Below are positions 57,107 to 64,000 of a stretch of 64,000 nt of DNA, one piece after another. Under the pieces are notes generated by a model that had not been told where the DNA came from, did not search any database, and saw only the letters and a program-made list of their open reading frames with translations. The stretch is from Cystobacter fuscus DSM 2262. Its GTDB lineage: Bacteria; Myxococcota; Myxococcia; Myxococcales; Myxococcaceae. The position numbers and the translations under genes were made by a program. The stretch lies in contig NZ_ANAH02000064.1 in NCBI RefSeq assembly GCF_000335475.2, positions 558,001 through 622,000 of the forward strand, read 5' to 3'. Each line of letters begins with the position of its first letter. Position 1 is the first letter of the stretch.

Positions 57107-58862
57107 TGACCAGAAAACCGAAGTCGCGCTCGGTGCGAAGAACCTCAAAACCCAAAAGTCTCCTTTGGCGGCGGGTCCCCGGGTTTCCTTCTTTTTCGAT
57201 GGAACAGGGAACAATCTGAAGGCCGATCTTCCCACCCACGAACACAGCAATGTGGCCCGTCTGTTTCGTGCTCATCAAGACAAGCTTCGTTTCTACATTC
57301 CCGGTCTCGGTACGTATTTCAAAGACGTGGATGACCCTGGCAACGAGAGTCGGGGGAATGGTGGAGGATACAGAGGGGAAGCGCGTCTTCAGTGGGCGCT
57401 AAGGCAATTGGAGTCATGTCTGGCTCAAAGTGACGGACGTCAGACCATTCATCTGGCCCTGTTCGGGTTCTCGCGAGGTGCCGCGCTGGCCCGTGCGTTC
57501 GCTCTGCGCATCGCCAAGAATTGCCAGCGGCGAGGTGATGGCACCTGGCGGCTCGTGTTGGGGCAGCGCACGTCCCCGGTCCGCTTGTACTTCATGGGCT
57601 TGTTCGATTCCGTGGCCTCGGTTGGTTTGCCCATGGGCATCAACAATGTGGGCTCTATGGTGGGTGGTTTGGGTAGCACGGGTCTGGCGATGGCTCACCG
57701 GAACTACAAAGACCTGGAGAACATCGCTTTCGGGAGCGCCCCTGGCGCGGATCCCGCCCCCGGTGGTTTCAACGGACACATGGAATGGGCCGGTGACCTC
57801 CGCATCCCCGAACTGGTGGAGGACTGTCTCCACATGGTGGCCGCCCATGAGATCCGCAACTCCTTCCCGGTGGACAGCGTTCTGCAGGGGCAGAGCTACC
57901 CGTCCAATTGCCGCGAGATGGTCTACCCGGGCGCCCACTCGGATGTCGGCGGTGGCTACCGCGTGGGTGAAGGGGGCCGCAGCCGAAGCACGGGCGCGCT
58001 CTTGAGCATGATTCCTCTGCGCGTGATGCGGGCCCAGGCCATCCATGCGGGGGTACCCCTGGACGCGTCCGTCAATCCCCAGGACTTCGCCGAGGATTCC
58101 GCGAACAGCGAGTCTTTCGAGCTGCTCCATCAGCGCTTCACCCGCTACATGGACATCGTGGGTTGGGGCGGTGAGCCCCTGGGCAAGGTGATGCTGGCCC
58201 ACATGAACCGCTACTACCAGTGGCGCTTCCACAAGATGGCTCGCGACATGAAGGACAGGGCCGCCGAGCGGCCGACGGCGGAGGAGGCGCTCTTTCGCCA
58301 GTTCCAGGGGGTGTGGACCGCCGACAAGAAGGCGTTGTCAACGCAGATGGAGCCCCTCCGTCGCAAATACTTCGCACAAGCTGAGCGCACCAACACGCTC
58401 AGGAATGCGCCTAATGCGAAGAGCAATCAGGAACTCATTCTCAAGGAGACGAAGGCACTGGAGGCTGCCGCGAACGAATACTTCGCGCTCAAGGCCCGCC
58501 TGGACACGCTGCCCGGCTTGGACGACTCGTTCCTGGACAATGTGAGACTCTACGACATGCAACTCCGCTCGGACTGCTGGAGGCTCCAGCAACTGTGCTG
58601 GACCAAGGGACGGGCCAACCTCCGTCCCCACTACCTGCAGTTGCTCTCCGCCCACGAGGCGGAGGCGCGAGGACAGGGATTGCGAGACTTGTCCATGATC
58701 CAGTTCTTCGACACCTACGTCCACGATTCCCTGTCGGGCTTCGCCATGGACGCGACCCTGCCGTCCGACCCCCGCGTCATCTTCACCGGCGGCAACGCCA
58801 AGCTCCCCTACGCCATGAACCGGCTCCCGGGGTTGTCGCCTGCTCGCTCGGCGCTCGGCTGA
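57090..58862 (+). CDS. Tle1-type (DUF2235) phospholipase effector
   Basis: 590 residues from ATG 57090 (57069 and 57093 are alternatives). The catalytic domain opens with VSFFFDGTGNN, has the lipase nucleophile motif GFSRGAA (~125), MGLFDSVASVG, and YPGAHSDVGGGY with an Asp and His, the standard set of the Tle1 catalytic domain. Tle1 proteins are type VI secretion effectors that hydrolyse membrane phospholipids of target cells. The C-terminal ~200 residues are helical. No VgrG, PAAR or other secretion gene is in the window, so it is an orphan effector. A coding-like stretch continues in frame after its TGA. Confidence 0.85.
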   Translation: MMPSVNDQKTEVALGAKNLKTQKSPLAAGPRVSFFFDGTGNNLKADLPTHEHSNVARLFRAHQDKLRFYIPGLGTYFKDVDDPGNESRGNGGGYRGEARLQWALRQLESCLAQSDGRQTIHLALFGFSRGAALARAFALRIAKNCQRRGDGTWRLVLGQRTSPVRLYFMGLFDSVASVGLPMGINNVGSMVGGLGSTGLAMAHRNYKDLENIAFGSAPGADPAPGGFNGHMEWAGDLRIPELVEDCLHMVAAHEIRNSFPVDSVLQGQSYPSNCREMVYPGAHSDVGGGYRVGEGGRSRSTGALLSMIPLRVMRAQAIHAGVPLDASVNPQDFAEDSANSESFELLHQRFTRYMDIVGWGGEPLGKVMLAHMNRYYQWRFHKMARDMKDRAAERPTAEEALFRQFQGVWTADKKALSTQMEPLRRKYFAQAERTNTLRNAPNAKSNQELILKETKALEAAANEYFALKARLDTLPGLDDSFLDNVRLYDMQLRSDCWRLQQLCWTKGRANLRPHYLQLLSAHEAEARGQGLRDLSMIQFFDTYVHDSLSGFAMDATLPSDPRVIFTGGNAKLPYAMNRLPGLSPARSALG

Positions 58863-59096
58863 AGTGGAGATCAGAAGACGGCCATCAGTGACGGTGGGGC
58901 GGGCAACCTGATCAGCCGCCTGGAGAAGACCTCCGCCAACGACAAGCTGGCGGCCAAGGGACTGCCCTTCCAGAACATGGACACCGGCAAGCCGGCGACC
59001 GAAGCGGAGAGCGAGAAGGCTTTTCGTGGCGTCATGGAATTGCCCGAGGCCATGCGGGCCACGGAGTACGCGCTGCGGCCATGCGGGGCTATGCCC
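58863..59096 (+). pseudogene. In-frame coding-like continuation after the Tle1 stop
   Basis: Directly after TGA 58860-58862 the same frame stays open and reads like protein for ~75 residues: AISDGGAGNLISRLEKTS, AAKGLPFQNMDTGKP, AESEKAFRGVMELPEAM. There is no convincing start or ribosome site. It may be a nonsense-truncated end of Tle1, or the remains of another gene. It ends at the second copy of the terminator hairpin. Confidence 0.4.
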
Positions 59097-59097
59097 G

Positions 59098-59141
59098 GGA
59101 CTCCGCTCGCCCTCGCGGTGAGCGGAGTCCTCGTCTGTCTT
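59098..59141 (+). terminator. Intrinsic terminator, copy 2 of the repeated hairpin
   Basis: 11-bp stem GGACTCCGCTC/GAGCGGAGTCC (59098-59108 with 59120-59130) followed by TCGTCTGTCTT. Stem arms and the first 6 bases of the tail are identical to the hairpin behind the TolC gene; only the loops differ. Confidence 0.85.
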
Positions 59142-60346
59142 CAGGAAGGCCCGGCGGGACGTGCCGCCCGTCCGGTGAGGATCGCCTCCAGCCGGGCGTA
59201 GCGGCGCACCAGCCGCGCGTAGTCCGCGGGGCGGATGTCGCGCTGCTCCAGGGTGCGGATGAGTGCTTCCCGCTCCGCCAGGTAGTCCGCCGCGCTCAGC
59301 CCACAGCGCTGTTCCACGAGCCGCGCCGCCTCCTCCTCGGGGAGCTCGGGGGAGATGCCCAGGCGCTCGTGCATGTGCCGCCGCAACTGACGCCCCAGCT
59401 CCGGCACCAGCTCCCGCTCCACCCGGGCGCGCCGCGCGAGCCAGCCCAGGGAGCGCACGTACTCGAGCGACGAGCGGTGCCGCTCCTCCACCAGGGGCCG
59501 GGGCGCACCGAAGCGCGTCCCCCGGGACACCGCGTAGAGCAACCCCACCGCCAGCAGCTGTGCCGCGAAGATCCACAGGGCCCGGGTCGACGGGGGCTCC
59601 CGGGCGGGCTCTACTCCCTGGTGGTATTCGTCGAAGCCGAGCGGCCCTCGCACCGCCAGCGCGTCCCAGAAGCGCAGGTTGTCCAACATCTCCAGCCGCC
59701 GGTTCTCCGCCAGATCCGTCCCCGCCAGCACGTACACCTGGCCGCGCCCCTCGGGCACCCGCCACACCACCGCCACGCCCCGGGCCCCCGCGATGGGCAC
59801 CGCTTCGGGCCGGTCCACCGTGAGGCCCTGATCCAGCGACACGCGCAACCTCTCCAGCTCCTTCGTCGCGCCCACGGGCCCCCAGACGCGCACCGTCGTT
59901 CCGGTGAGATCCTTCTCCCCGGGCGCCAGCCCCTCGGCGCTCGCGGGCACCAGGGGGGCTTCGGACAAGGGAAGCCAGTCCTCCAGGACCGACGGCCGCA
60001 TCCCGGCCTCCCTCGCGGCGAGGTAGACGAGGGTTCCGCCCCGGGACACCCACTGGCGCAGGGCCCGGGCCTCGGCGGGCGTCATGGACCGGCCCAGGGG
60101 CGTGGCCACCACCAGCGTGCGCGGCTCGTCGGACAGCGGGGCGCCATCGAACGCCTCTCGAAGCGCCGACACCCGGGCTCCCGACTCCTCGAGGTACAGG
60201 TACAGCGCCCGCAGCCCCAGGGCCCCCGGGTTGTCCACCGAGGGCCGGGTCGAGGGGGGGGGCGCCGCCTGGTTCGTCGCGAGCCCCAGCGCGAGCGCCA
60301 GCGTCACCAGCACGCCGTAGAAGGCCACCCACCGAGCCGTCTTCAT
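59141..60346 (-). CDS. DUF4350 domain membrane protein
   Basis: 401 residues. One N-terminal membrane helix, then a DUF4350 domain with the Rossmann-like GALGLRALYLYLEESG and LVVATPLGRSMTPAEARALRQWVSRGG segments, a second membrane helix near residue 260 (LWIFAAQLLAVGLLYAV), and a cytoplasmic helical tail. Family members are linked to MoxR/DUF58 operons thought to act on membrane-protein or envelope assembly. It overlaps the DUF4129 gene by 4 bases. In related operons moxR follows; here the window shows a terminator and unrelated genes instead. Confidence 0.82.
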   Translation of the reverse strand: MKTARWVAFYGVLVTLALALGLATNQAAPPPSTRPSVDNPGALGLRALYLYLEESGARVSALREAFDGAPLSDEPRTLVVATPLGRSMTPAEARALRQWVSRGGTLVYLAAREAGMRPSVLEDWLPLSEAPLVPASAEGLAPGEKDLTGTTVRVWGPVGATKELERLRVSLDQGLTVDRPEAVPIAGARGVAVVWRVPEGRGQVYVLAGTDLAENRRLEMLDNLRFWDALAVRGPLGFDEYHQGVEPAREPPSTRALWIFAAQLLAVGLLYAVSRGTRFGAPRPLVEERHRSSLEYVRSLGWLARRARVERELVPELGRQLRRHMHERLGISPELPEEEAARLVEQRCGLSAADYLAEREALIRTLEQRDIRPADYARLVRRYARLEAILTGRAARPAGPS

Positions 60347-61221
60347 GCCGTGCCTCCCGCGAGGCCCTGGTGCAACCGCTCCACCTCGTCCACGAAGCGC
60401 GCCGCGTCCTCGGTGGGCACGGGCTCGAGTGAATAGAAGGCCCGGTCGTACCAGCGCACCAGCCGCTCCACCTCACCCGTGACGTGGGCGGGGGCGCCCC
60501 GTTGCGGCAGCTCCTCCACCAGCTCCCGGTTCGTCCTCACGCGATCCGGTCTCGCCAATCGCCGCGACTCCAGCGAGGACAGCAGCGCCAGCAGCCCCTC
60601 CCGGATGGCCGAGCGCGGCTGGGTCGTCAACGCCGCCCGGGCGCGCTTCAGGTGATCCCCGGGCGGATCGAGCCGCATCGGGACGGGCGCCGCGTCCGGG
60701 CCGCCCGCTCGCTTCGTGGGCGCCCGCCGCCAGGAGCGCAGGCGCAACGCGGTGAAGAGCACCACCGCGATGCCCAACACCAGCACCAGCGTGCGCGTGC
60801 TCGTCGCGAAGCTCTGCGCGCCCCGCGTCTGCAACAGCTCCTCCAGCCAGCTCCGTACCATGCGCAGCAAGCGCTTGAGCACATCGCCCTGACGTTGCCG
60901 GGCCTGGGCGAACTCGGGCCGGGAGAGGATCTCCTCCAGCCGCGCCCGATCGGTCGTCCGCGCGGAGGCCCTGGTGTTCTCCTCCTCGAGCGGGGTGCAG
61001 ACTCCCTGGAGACGCACGCGGACCGTCTCCACGTGCTTGAAGGGCGTGTCGTCGCCGGGGGCGCGCAGCGGCAGGCCCTGCCACCGGGCCTCCAGCGCCT
61101 CGAGGGCACCTTCCACCGCCTCGGGCTCGCTCCGGGCCAGCTCGGTGAACTCCTGGATGTCCCGCTCGGCGTCCGGGCAGGGCAGGGCCGCGAGCCACAG
61201 CAAGGCGAGCCCGATGCTCAT
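60343..61221 (-). CDS. DUF4129 domain protein
   Basis: 292 residues with an N-terminal signal or anchor, a helical region, a membrane helix near residue 145 (TLVLVLGIAVVLFTAL) and the C-terminal DUF4129 block ending in LVRWYDRAFYS. DUF4129 proteins accompany MoxR-type AAA ATPases and DUF58 proteins. Overlaps both neighbours by 4 bases, so tightly co-translated. Function not established. Confidence 0.82.
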   Translation of the reverse strand: MSIGLALLWLAALPCPDAERDIQEFTELARSEPEAVEGALEALEARWQGLPLRAPGDDTPFKHVETVRVRLQGVCTPLEEENTRASARTTDRARLEEILSRPEFAQARQRQGDVLKRLLRMVRSWLEELLQTRGAQSFATSTRTLVLVLGIAVVLFTALRLRSWRRAPTKRAGGPDAAPVPMRLDPPGDHLKRARAALTTQPRSAIREGLLALLSSLESRRLARPDRVRTNRELVEELPQRGAPAHVTGEVERLVRWYDRAFYSLEPVPTEDAARFVDEVERLHQGLAGGTA

Positions 61222-62240
61222 GCGGCCCCCACGGGCTGGGCGGGGGAGGGCGGGGCGGCGTCCAGACGGCGCTCGATGTCCAGGCCCTCGCGGCGCACGC
61301 GCATGTCCAGGTAGAGCATCGCGTACACGACGAGGCCCAGGGGGTTGAGCACCGCCTGCCCCACCACCTGCAACAGCTCCGCGGGGATGAGGAGCGCCTG
61401 GGGGGCGGGCGAGAGCAGGGGCTGGCTCGGGTCGCGGTAGGCGAACTGGACGACGAGCGCGGGCAGACCGAACAAGGCGCTCACGGCGAGGAGGATGAGC
61501 GACACCACGGTGACGAGCAGCATCGCGCGCACCGTCACCCGCCCGATGAAGCCCGGCTCCACCCGGCCCGAGAGCAGCTCGCCCGAGCGGCGGAAGGAGC
61601 GCGCCGCGGAGAGGTCCTCCATGGCGAGCACGGGCGCGAGCAGGGAGAAGCGCAGCAGGTACCAGAGCAGGGCGCCCACGAAGCCCAGCGACACCACGAT
61701 GACTCCGCCGATGAGCAGGGCCGCGCCCGCCAGTTGAGGCGCGCCGCGGCCCGCCTGGGCGACGAGCACGCCGCCGCCCCCGAGCATCAGCCCGCCCGGC
61801 AACATCATGAGCAGCAGGACGCCGGTTCCCCAGAGCAGCGAGAGCACGTAGGCCCCCGTGAGGGCGCCCAGCCGCTTCCAGGCTCGCCCGAGGCTGGTCG
61901 CTGGAGCCGCCTCGTCCCCGAGCTGGGTGGGCACCACGTAGCGCGCCACCACCAGGGTGTTGAGGTAGTAGAGCCAGAGGGACACCAGGAAGACGCCTCC
62001 GAGCGACACCAGGGTGCGCAAGAGCGAGGCGCCCAGCTCCTCCAGGTCTCCGCCGCGCGTCTGGAGCACGAGGGTATCCTGGAGTGTCAACTGGAGGACC
62101 TTGGTGAGGATGTAGGTCGCCAGGTTGAAGCCGAGGCTGAGGAGGAAGAGGGGACGGAAGTGCCTGCGCCAGAAGGTGGCCGAGCGGTCGATGATCTCAC
62201 CGATCGCGAGGGGTCGCAGGTCCGAGGGGGGAGGGCTCAC
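61218..62240 (-). CDS. Multi-pass membrane protein, unknown
   Basis: 340 residues from GTG 62240, where the conserved-looking [22 protein letters not shown] begins; ATG 62285 would add 15 residues without a ribosome site. About six to seven membrane helices; the charged loop [18 protein letters not shown] resembles proteins annotated as glycerophosphodiester-phosphodiesterase membrane domain or DUF7544-like. First gene of the operon with DUF4129 and DUF4350. It is divergent from the YebC gene, with 56 bases between starts. Confidence 0.72.
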   Translation of the reverse strand: MSPPPSDLRPLAIGEIIDRSATFWRRHFRPLFLLSLGFNLATYILTKVLQLTLQDTLVLQTRGGDLEELGASLLRTLVSLGGVFLVSLWLYYLNTLVVARYVVPTQLGDEAAPATSLGRAWKRLGALTGAYVLSLLWGTGVLLLMMLPGGLMLGGGGVLVAQAGRGAPQLAGAALLIGGVIVVSLGFVGALLWYLLRFSLLAPVLAMEDLSAARSFRRSGELLSGRVEPGFIGRVTVRAMLLVTVVSLILLAVSALFGLPALVVQFAYRDPSQPLLSPAPQALLIPAELLQVVGQAVLNPLGLVVYAMLYLDMRVRREGLDIERRLDAAPPSPAQPVGAA

Positions 62241-62296
62241 GGGGGGACAGCATACCCGCTGGCCCTTGGCGGGAGGGCGCGGCATTCTGCGCGGCC

Positions 62297-63019
62297 ATGG
62301 GACGCATTTTCGAGACCCGTAAGACGACGATGTTCGCCCGCTGGAACAAGATGGCGAAGCTGTTCACGCGCATCAGCAAGGACATCGCCATCGCGGTGAA
62401 GGCCGGAGGCCCGAGCCCGGACAACAACCCCGCCCTGCGCCGGGCGCTGCAGAACGCCCGCCACGGCAACATGCCGAAGGACAAGGTCGAGGCGGCGATC
62501 AAGCGCGCGAGCGGCCAGGACGTGAAGAACTACGAGGTGGCGCTGTACGAGGGCTACGGCCCGCACGGCATCCCCATCATCGTGGAGACGGCGACGGACA
62601 ACGTGGTGCGCACGGTGGCCAACGTGCGCCATGCCTTCAAGGATGGCGGCGGCAACATGGGCAACACGGGGAGCGTGGGCTTCCTCTTCCAGCACATGGG
62701 GGTGTTCCGCCTGTCGCCCGAGGGGGTGGATCAGGACGCGCTGGAGTTGGACCTGATCGACCACGGGTTGCAGGAGATGGGCGAGGGGACGGGCGAGAAG
62801 GGGGAGAAGCAGCTCATCATCCGCTGCGCCTTCAACGACTTCGGCCGCCTGCAGCACGCGATCGAGGAGAAGGGGCTGTCGCCCCTGTCCGCGGAGTCCG
62901 AGTACATCCCCCTGAACCCGGTGACGCTGCCCGAGGAGCAGGCCCAGGAGGTGCTCAAGGTGGTGGACAAGCTCGAGCAGGACGAGGACGTCCAGCGGGT
63001 GTTCCACGGCCTGGCGTGA
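62297..63019 (+). CDS. YebC/PmpR-family protein
   Basis: 240 residues. [50 protein letters not shown] and the late domain [27 protein letters not shown] are the family's three-domain signature. Members include DNA-binding regulators (PmpR) and, more recently, factors that relieve ribosome stalling. The initial [15 protein letters not shown] differs from the classical GHSKW start, as in the YeeN subtype. Its stop overlaps the following GTG start. Confidence 0.9.
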   Translation: MGRIFETRKTTMFARWNKMAKLFTRISKDIAIAVKAGGPSPDNNPALRRALQNARHGNMPKDKVEAAIKRASGQDVKNYEVALYEGYGPHGIPIIVETATDNVVRTVANVRHAFKDGGGNMGNTGSVGFLFQHMGVFRLSPEGVDQDALELDLIDHGLQEMGEGTGEKGEKQLIIRCAFNDFGRLQHAIEEKGLSPLSAESEYIPLNPVTLPEEQAQEVLKVVDKLEQDEDVQRVFHGLA

Positions 63020-63858
63020 GGAAGTTGCCTTCAGGCTTCGCGGAGGGTCCTGCCCAGGTCTTCCGGCCCTGGGCGGGAGCAGTCCTGTCCGGCACGCTCC
63101 TCATGGCCTGCCACGTGGGAGTGGGGGGCCACGTCGTACCGAGCCATTACGCGCAATCCTTCGACTCTGCCTCGAGTTCCTGCAGGACGAACCCGGCGCT
63201 CTGCGTCCAGGTGGCGGGTGAGGAGACGGTCATCCCTCGCGCCGGGCAACGGCTGGCCGAGTTCGGTATTTCGGTTGGCACGATCCAGGCGGCGTTGGGT
63301 CCCGAGCAGAAGGTCCGCATCGAGCAGGTCCTGTCGGAGTGTGCCAACGAGGCTCGCTTGAAGGTGCTTTTGGAGCACATGGACGGCAAGAGCCCCACAC
63401 CGGTGGAATGTGACGAGAAGAAGAAGTTCGGGGGCAAGGTCAGGACGCGAGCCCAGTTCTTCGGCGAGGAAATGCACCAGGCCGCATTCCAATGCGTCCA
63501 GGAGAAGCTGAGCGTGTTGCGCCCGGGTGGCTTCAGCCTGGAGCCTCGCTACCGCTACGACCAGCGGACCAGACGGCGCGAGTTGATCAGCGTCGAGGAG
63601 GAGCAGGCCCTGCTGGAGGAGGGATGTTTCAGCGAGCTGAAAGGCACGATCAAACCAGACGTCGTCATCCACTCGGGTGATCCGCTCCAGCCGGAATTCG
63701 TCTATGACTTCAAATTCCCCTGCAAGAACACGTCCGAAGTTATTTGGTGTCTGTATTCTCGAGGGCCGTACGCGGGTCGCAGGCGAAACGCCGTGTACGA
63801 GGAAGTCCTGGGTACGCGACCCTCCCAGGTCCTTCCATGGATAGGAGTCATCCCATGA
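63016..63858 (+). CDS. Lipoprotein with PD-(D/E)XK-like nuclease pattern (SitA-like toxin candidate)
   Basis: 280 residues from GTG 63016, overlapping the YebC stop (GTGA). A hydrophobic stretch ends in a lipobox (LLMAC). The mature C-terminal half has the order expected of a PD-(D/E)XK nuclease: Glu in [10 protein letters not shown] (helix), then KPDVVIHSG, then VYDFKFPC (the D-x-K core), then a late Gln/Tyr region. Several Cys are present (CRTNPALC). A partner gene overlaps its stop. Lipid anchor, variable C-terminal enzyme domain and adjacent gene resemble SitA toxins passed by outer-membrane exchange in Myxococcus. The nuclease reading is by eye and needs structure prediction. Confidence 0.55.
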   Translation: MRKLPSGFAEGPAQVFRPWAGAVLSGTLLMACHVGVGGHVVPSHYAQSFDSASSSCRTNPALCVQVAGEETVIPRAGQRLAEFGISVGTIQAALGPEQKVRIEQVLSECANEARLKVLLEHMDGKSPTPVECDEKKKFGGKVRTRAQFFGEEMHQAAFQCVQEKLSVLRPGGFSLEPRYRYDQRTRRRELISVEEEQALLEEGCFSELKGTIKPDVVIHSGDPLQPEFVYDFKFPCKNTSEVIWCLYSRGPYAGRRRNAVYEEVLGTRPSQVLPWIGVIP

Positions 63859-64000
63859 GCAAGCACGTTCCACGTATTCGCCTCATGGCACAGGCCGGAT
63901 TCAGCCTGCTCCGCGATAGCCTGAACTTTTCTTTTTTCATCCGGCACCCTCACTTGGAGATAGCGCGCGGAGTACTTCATTCCCTGGAGATATACCTTCA
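63855..64000 (+). CDS. Partial gene, candidate immunity partner
   Basis: Starts at ATG 63855, overlapping the previous stop (ATGA), and runs out of the window after ~48 residues: [20 protein letters not shown], then LNFSFFIRHPHLEIARG. No family can be named from so little. The 4-base overlap and lower G+C fit an immunity gene coupled to the nuclease-like lipoprotein. Confidence 0.5.
   Translation, partial: MSKHVPRIRLMAQAGFSLLRDSLNFSFFIRHPHLEIARGVLHSLEIYL

Overview
The window looks like a chromosome segment of a myxobacterium of the suborder Cystobacterineae (Myxococcus/Archangium/Cystobacter relatives). The evidence is very high G+C, many GTG starts, overlapping stop/start codons, two small TIGR04563-type proteins (a family I know only from myxobacteria), and a five-gene cluster in the same order as the Myxococcus xanthus spore-coat genes exoL-exoM-exoN-exoO-exoP. 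No tRNA, rRNA, CRISPR array or insertion sequence was seen.

Layout. 0-6 kb: the end of a CHAT-domain protein, then secreted or envelope proteins, including a lipase-like hydrolase coupled to a DUF4785-like protein. 6.5-17 kb: a hybrid histidine kinase convergent with an acyl-CoA carboxylase beta subunit, then a UPF0178 protein, a ChaN-like protein, a TonB-dependent receptor coupled to a 5'-nucleotidase C-terminal-domain lipoprotein, and two tandem TIGR04563 proteins. 17-27 kb: housekeeping genes tilS, ftsH, folP, glmM, pdxJ, acpS, nnr and tsaE, preceded by a candidate structured RNA on the minus strand. 27-35 kb: a starch-binding-like lipoprotein, a class II amidotransferase, hutI-hutU, a three-gene accessory cassette with two frameshifted genes, and argG. 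35-42 kb: a zinc-ribbon membrane protein and the cytochrome c maturation cluster ccmA-B-C-D-E-F plus a CcmG/DsbE thioredoxin, on the minus strand. 42-48 kb: the spore-coat polysaccharide operon behind a very good sigma-54 promoter. 48-56 kb: an esterase, an ATP-grasp protein and an RND efflux operon (adaptor, pump, TolC) whose promoter overlaps a perfect inverted repeat. 56-59 kb: a Tle1 (DUF2235) phospholipase effector with a DUF3304 lipoprotein, lying between two near-identical terminator hairpins. 59-64 kb: a DUF4350/DUF4129/membrane-protein operon, a YebC-family regulator, and a lipoprotein with a PD-(D/E)XK-like nuclease pattern followed by a gene cut by the window end.

The most interesting theme is antagonism. 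Three separate toxin/immunity-like modules sit among conserved genes: a lipoprotein with a papain-like Cys/His pattern and an overlapping partner (31.6-32.5 kb), the type VI-type Tle1/DUF3304 pair (56.6-58.9 kb), and the nuclease-like lipoprotein (63.0 kb to the end). The two lipoprotein modules resemble in layout the SitA/SitI toxins that myxobacteria pass to kin by outer-membrane exchange; that link is my inference. Other highlights are the sigma-54 promoter with an upstream palindrome ahead of exoL, and a three-stem-loop RNA candidate ending in an intrinsic terminator upstream of the TIGR04563 genes.
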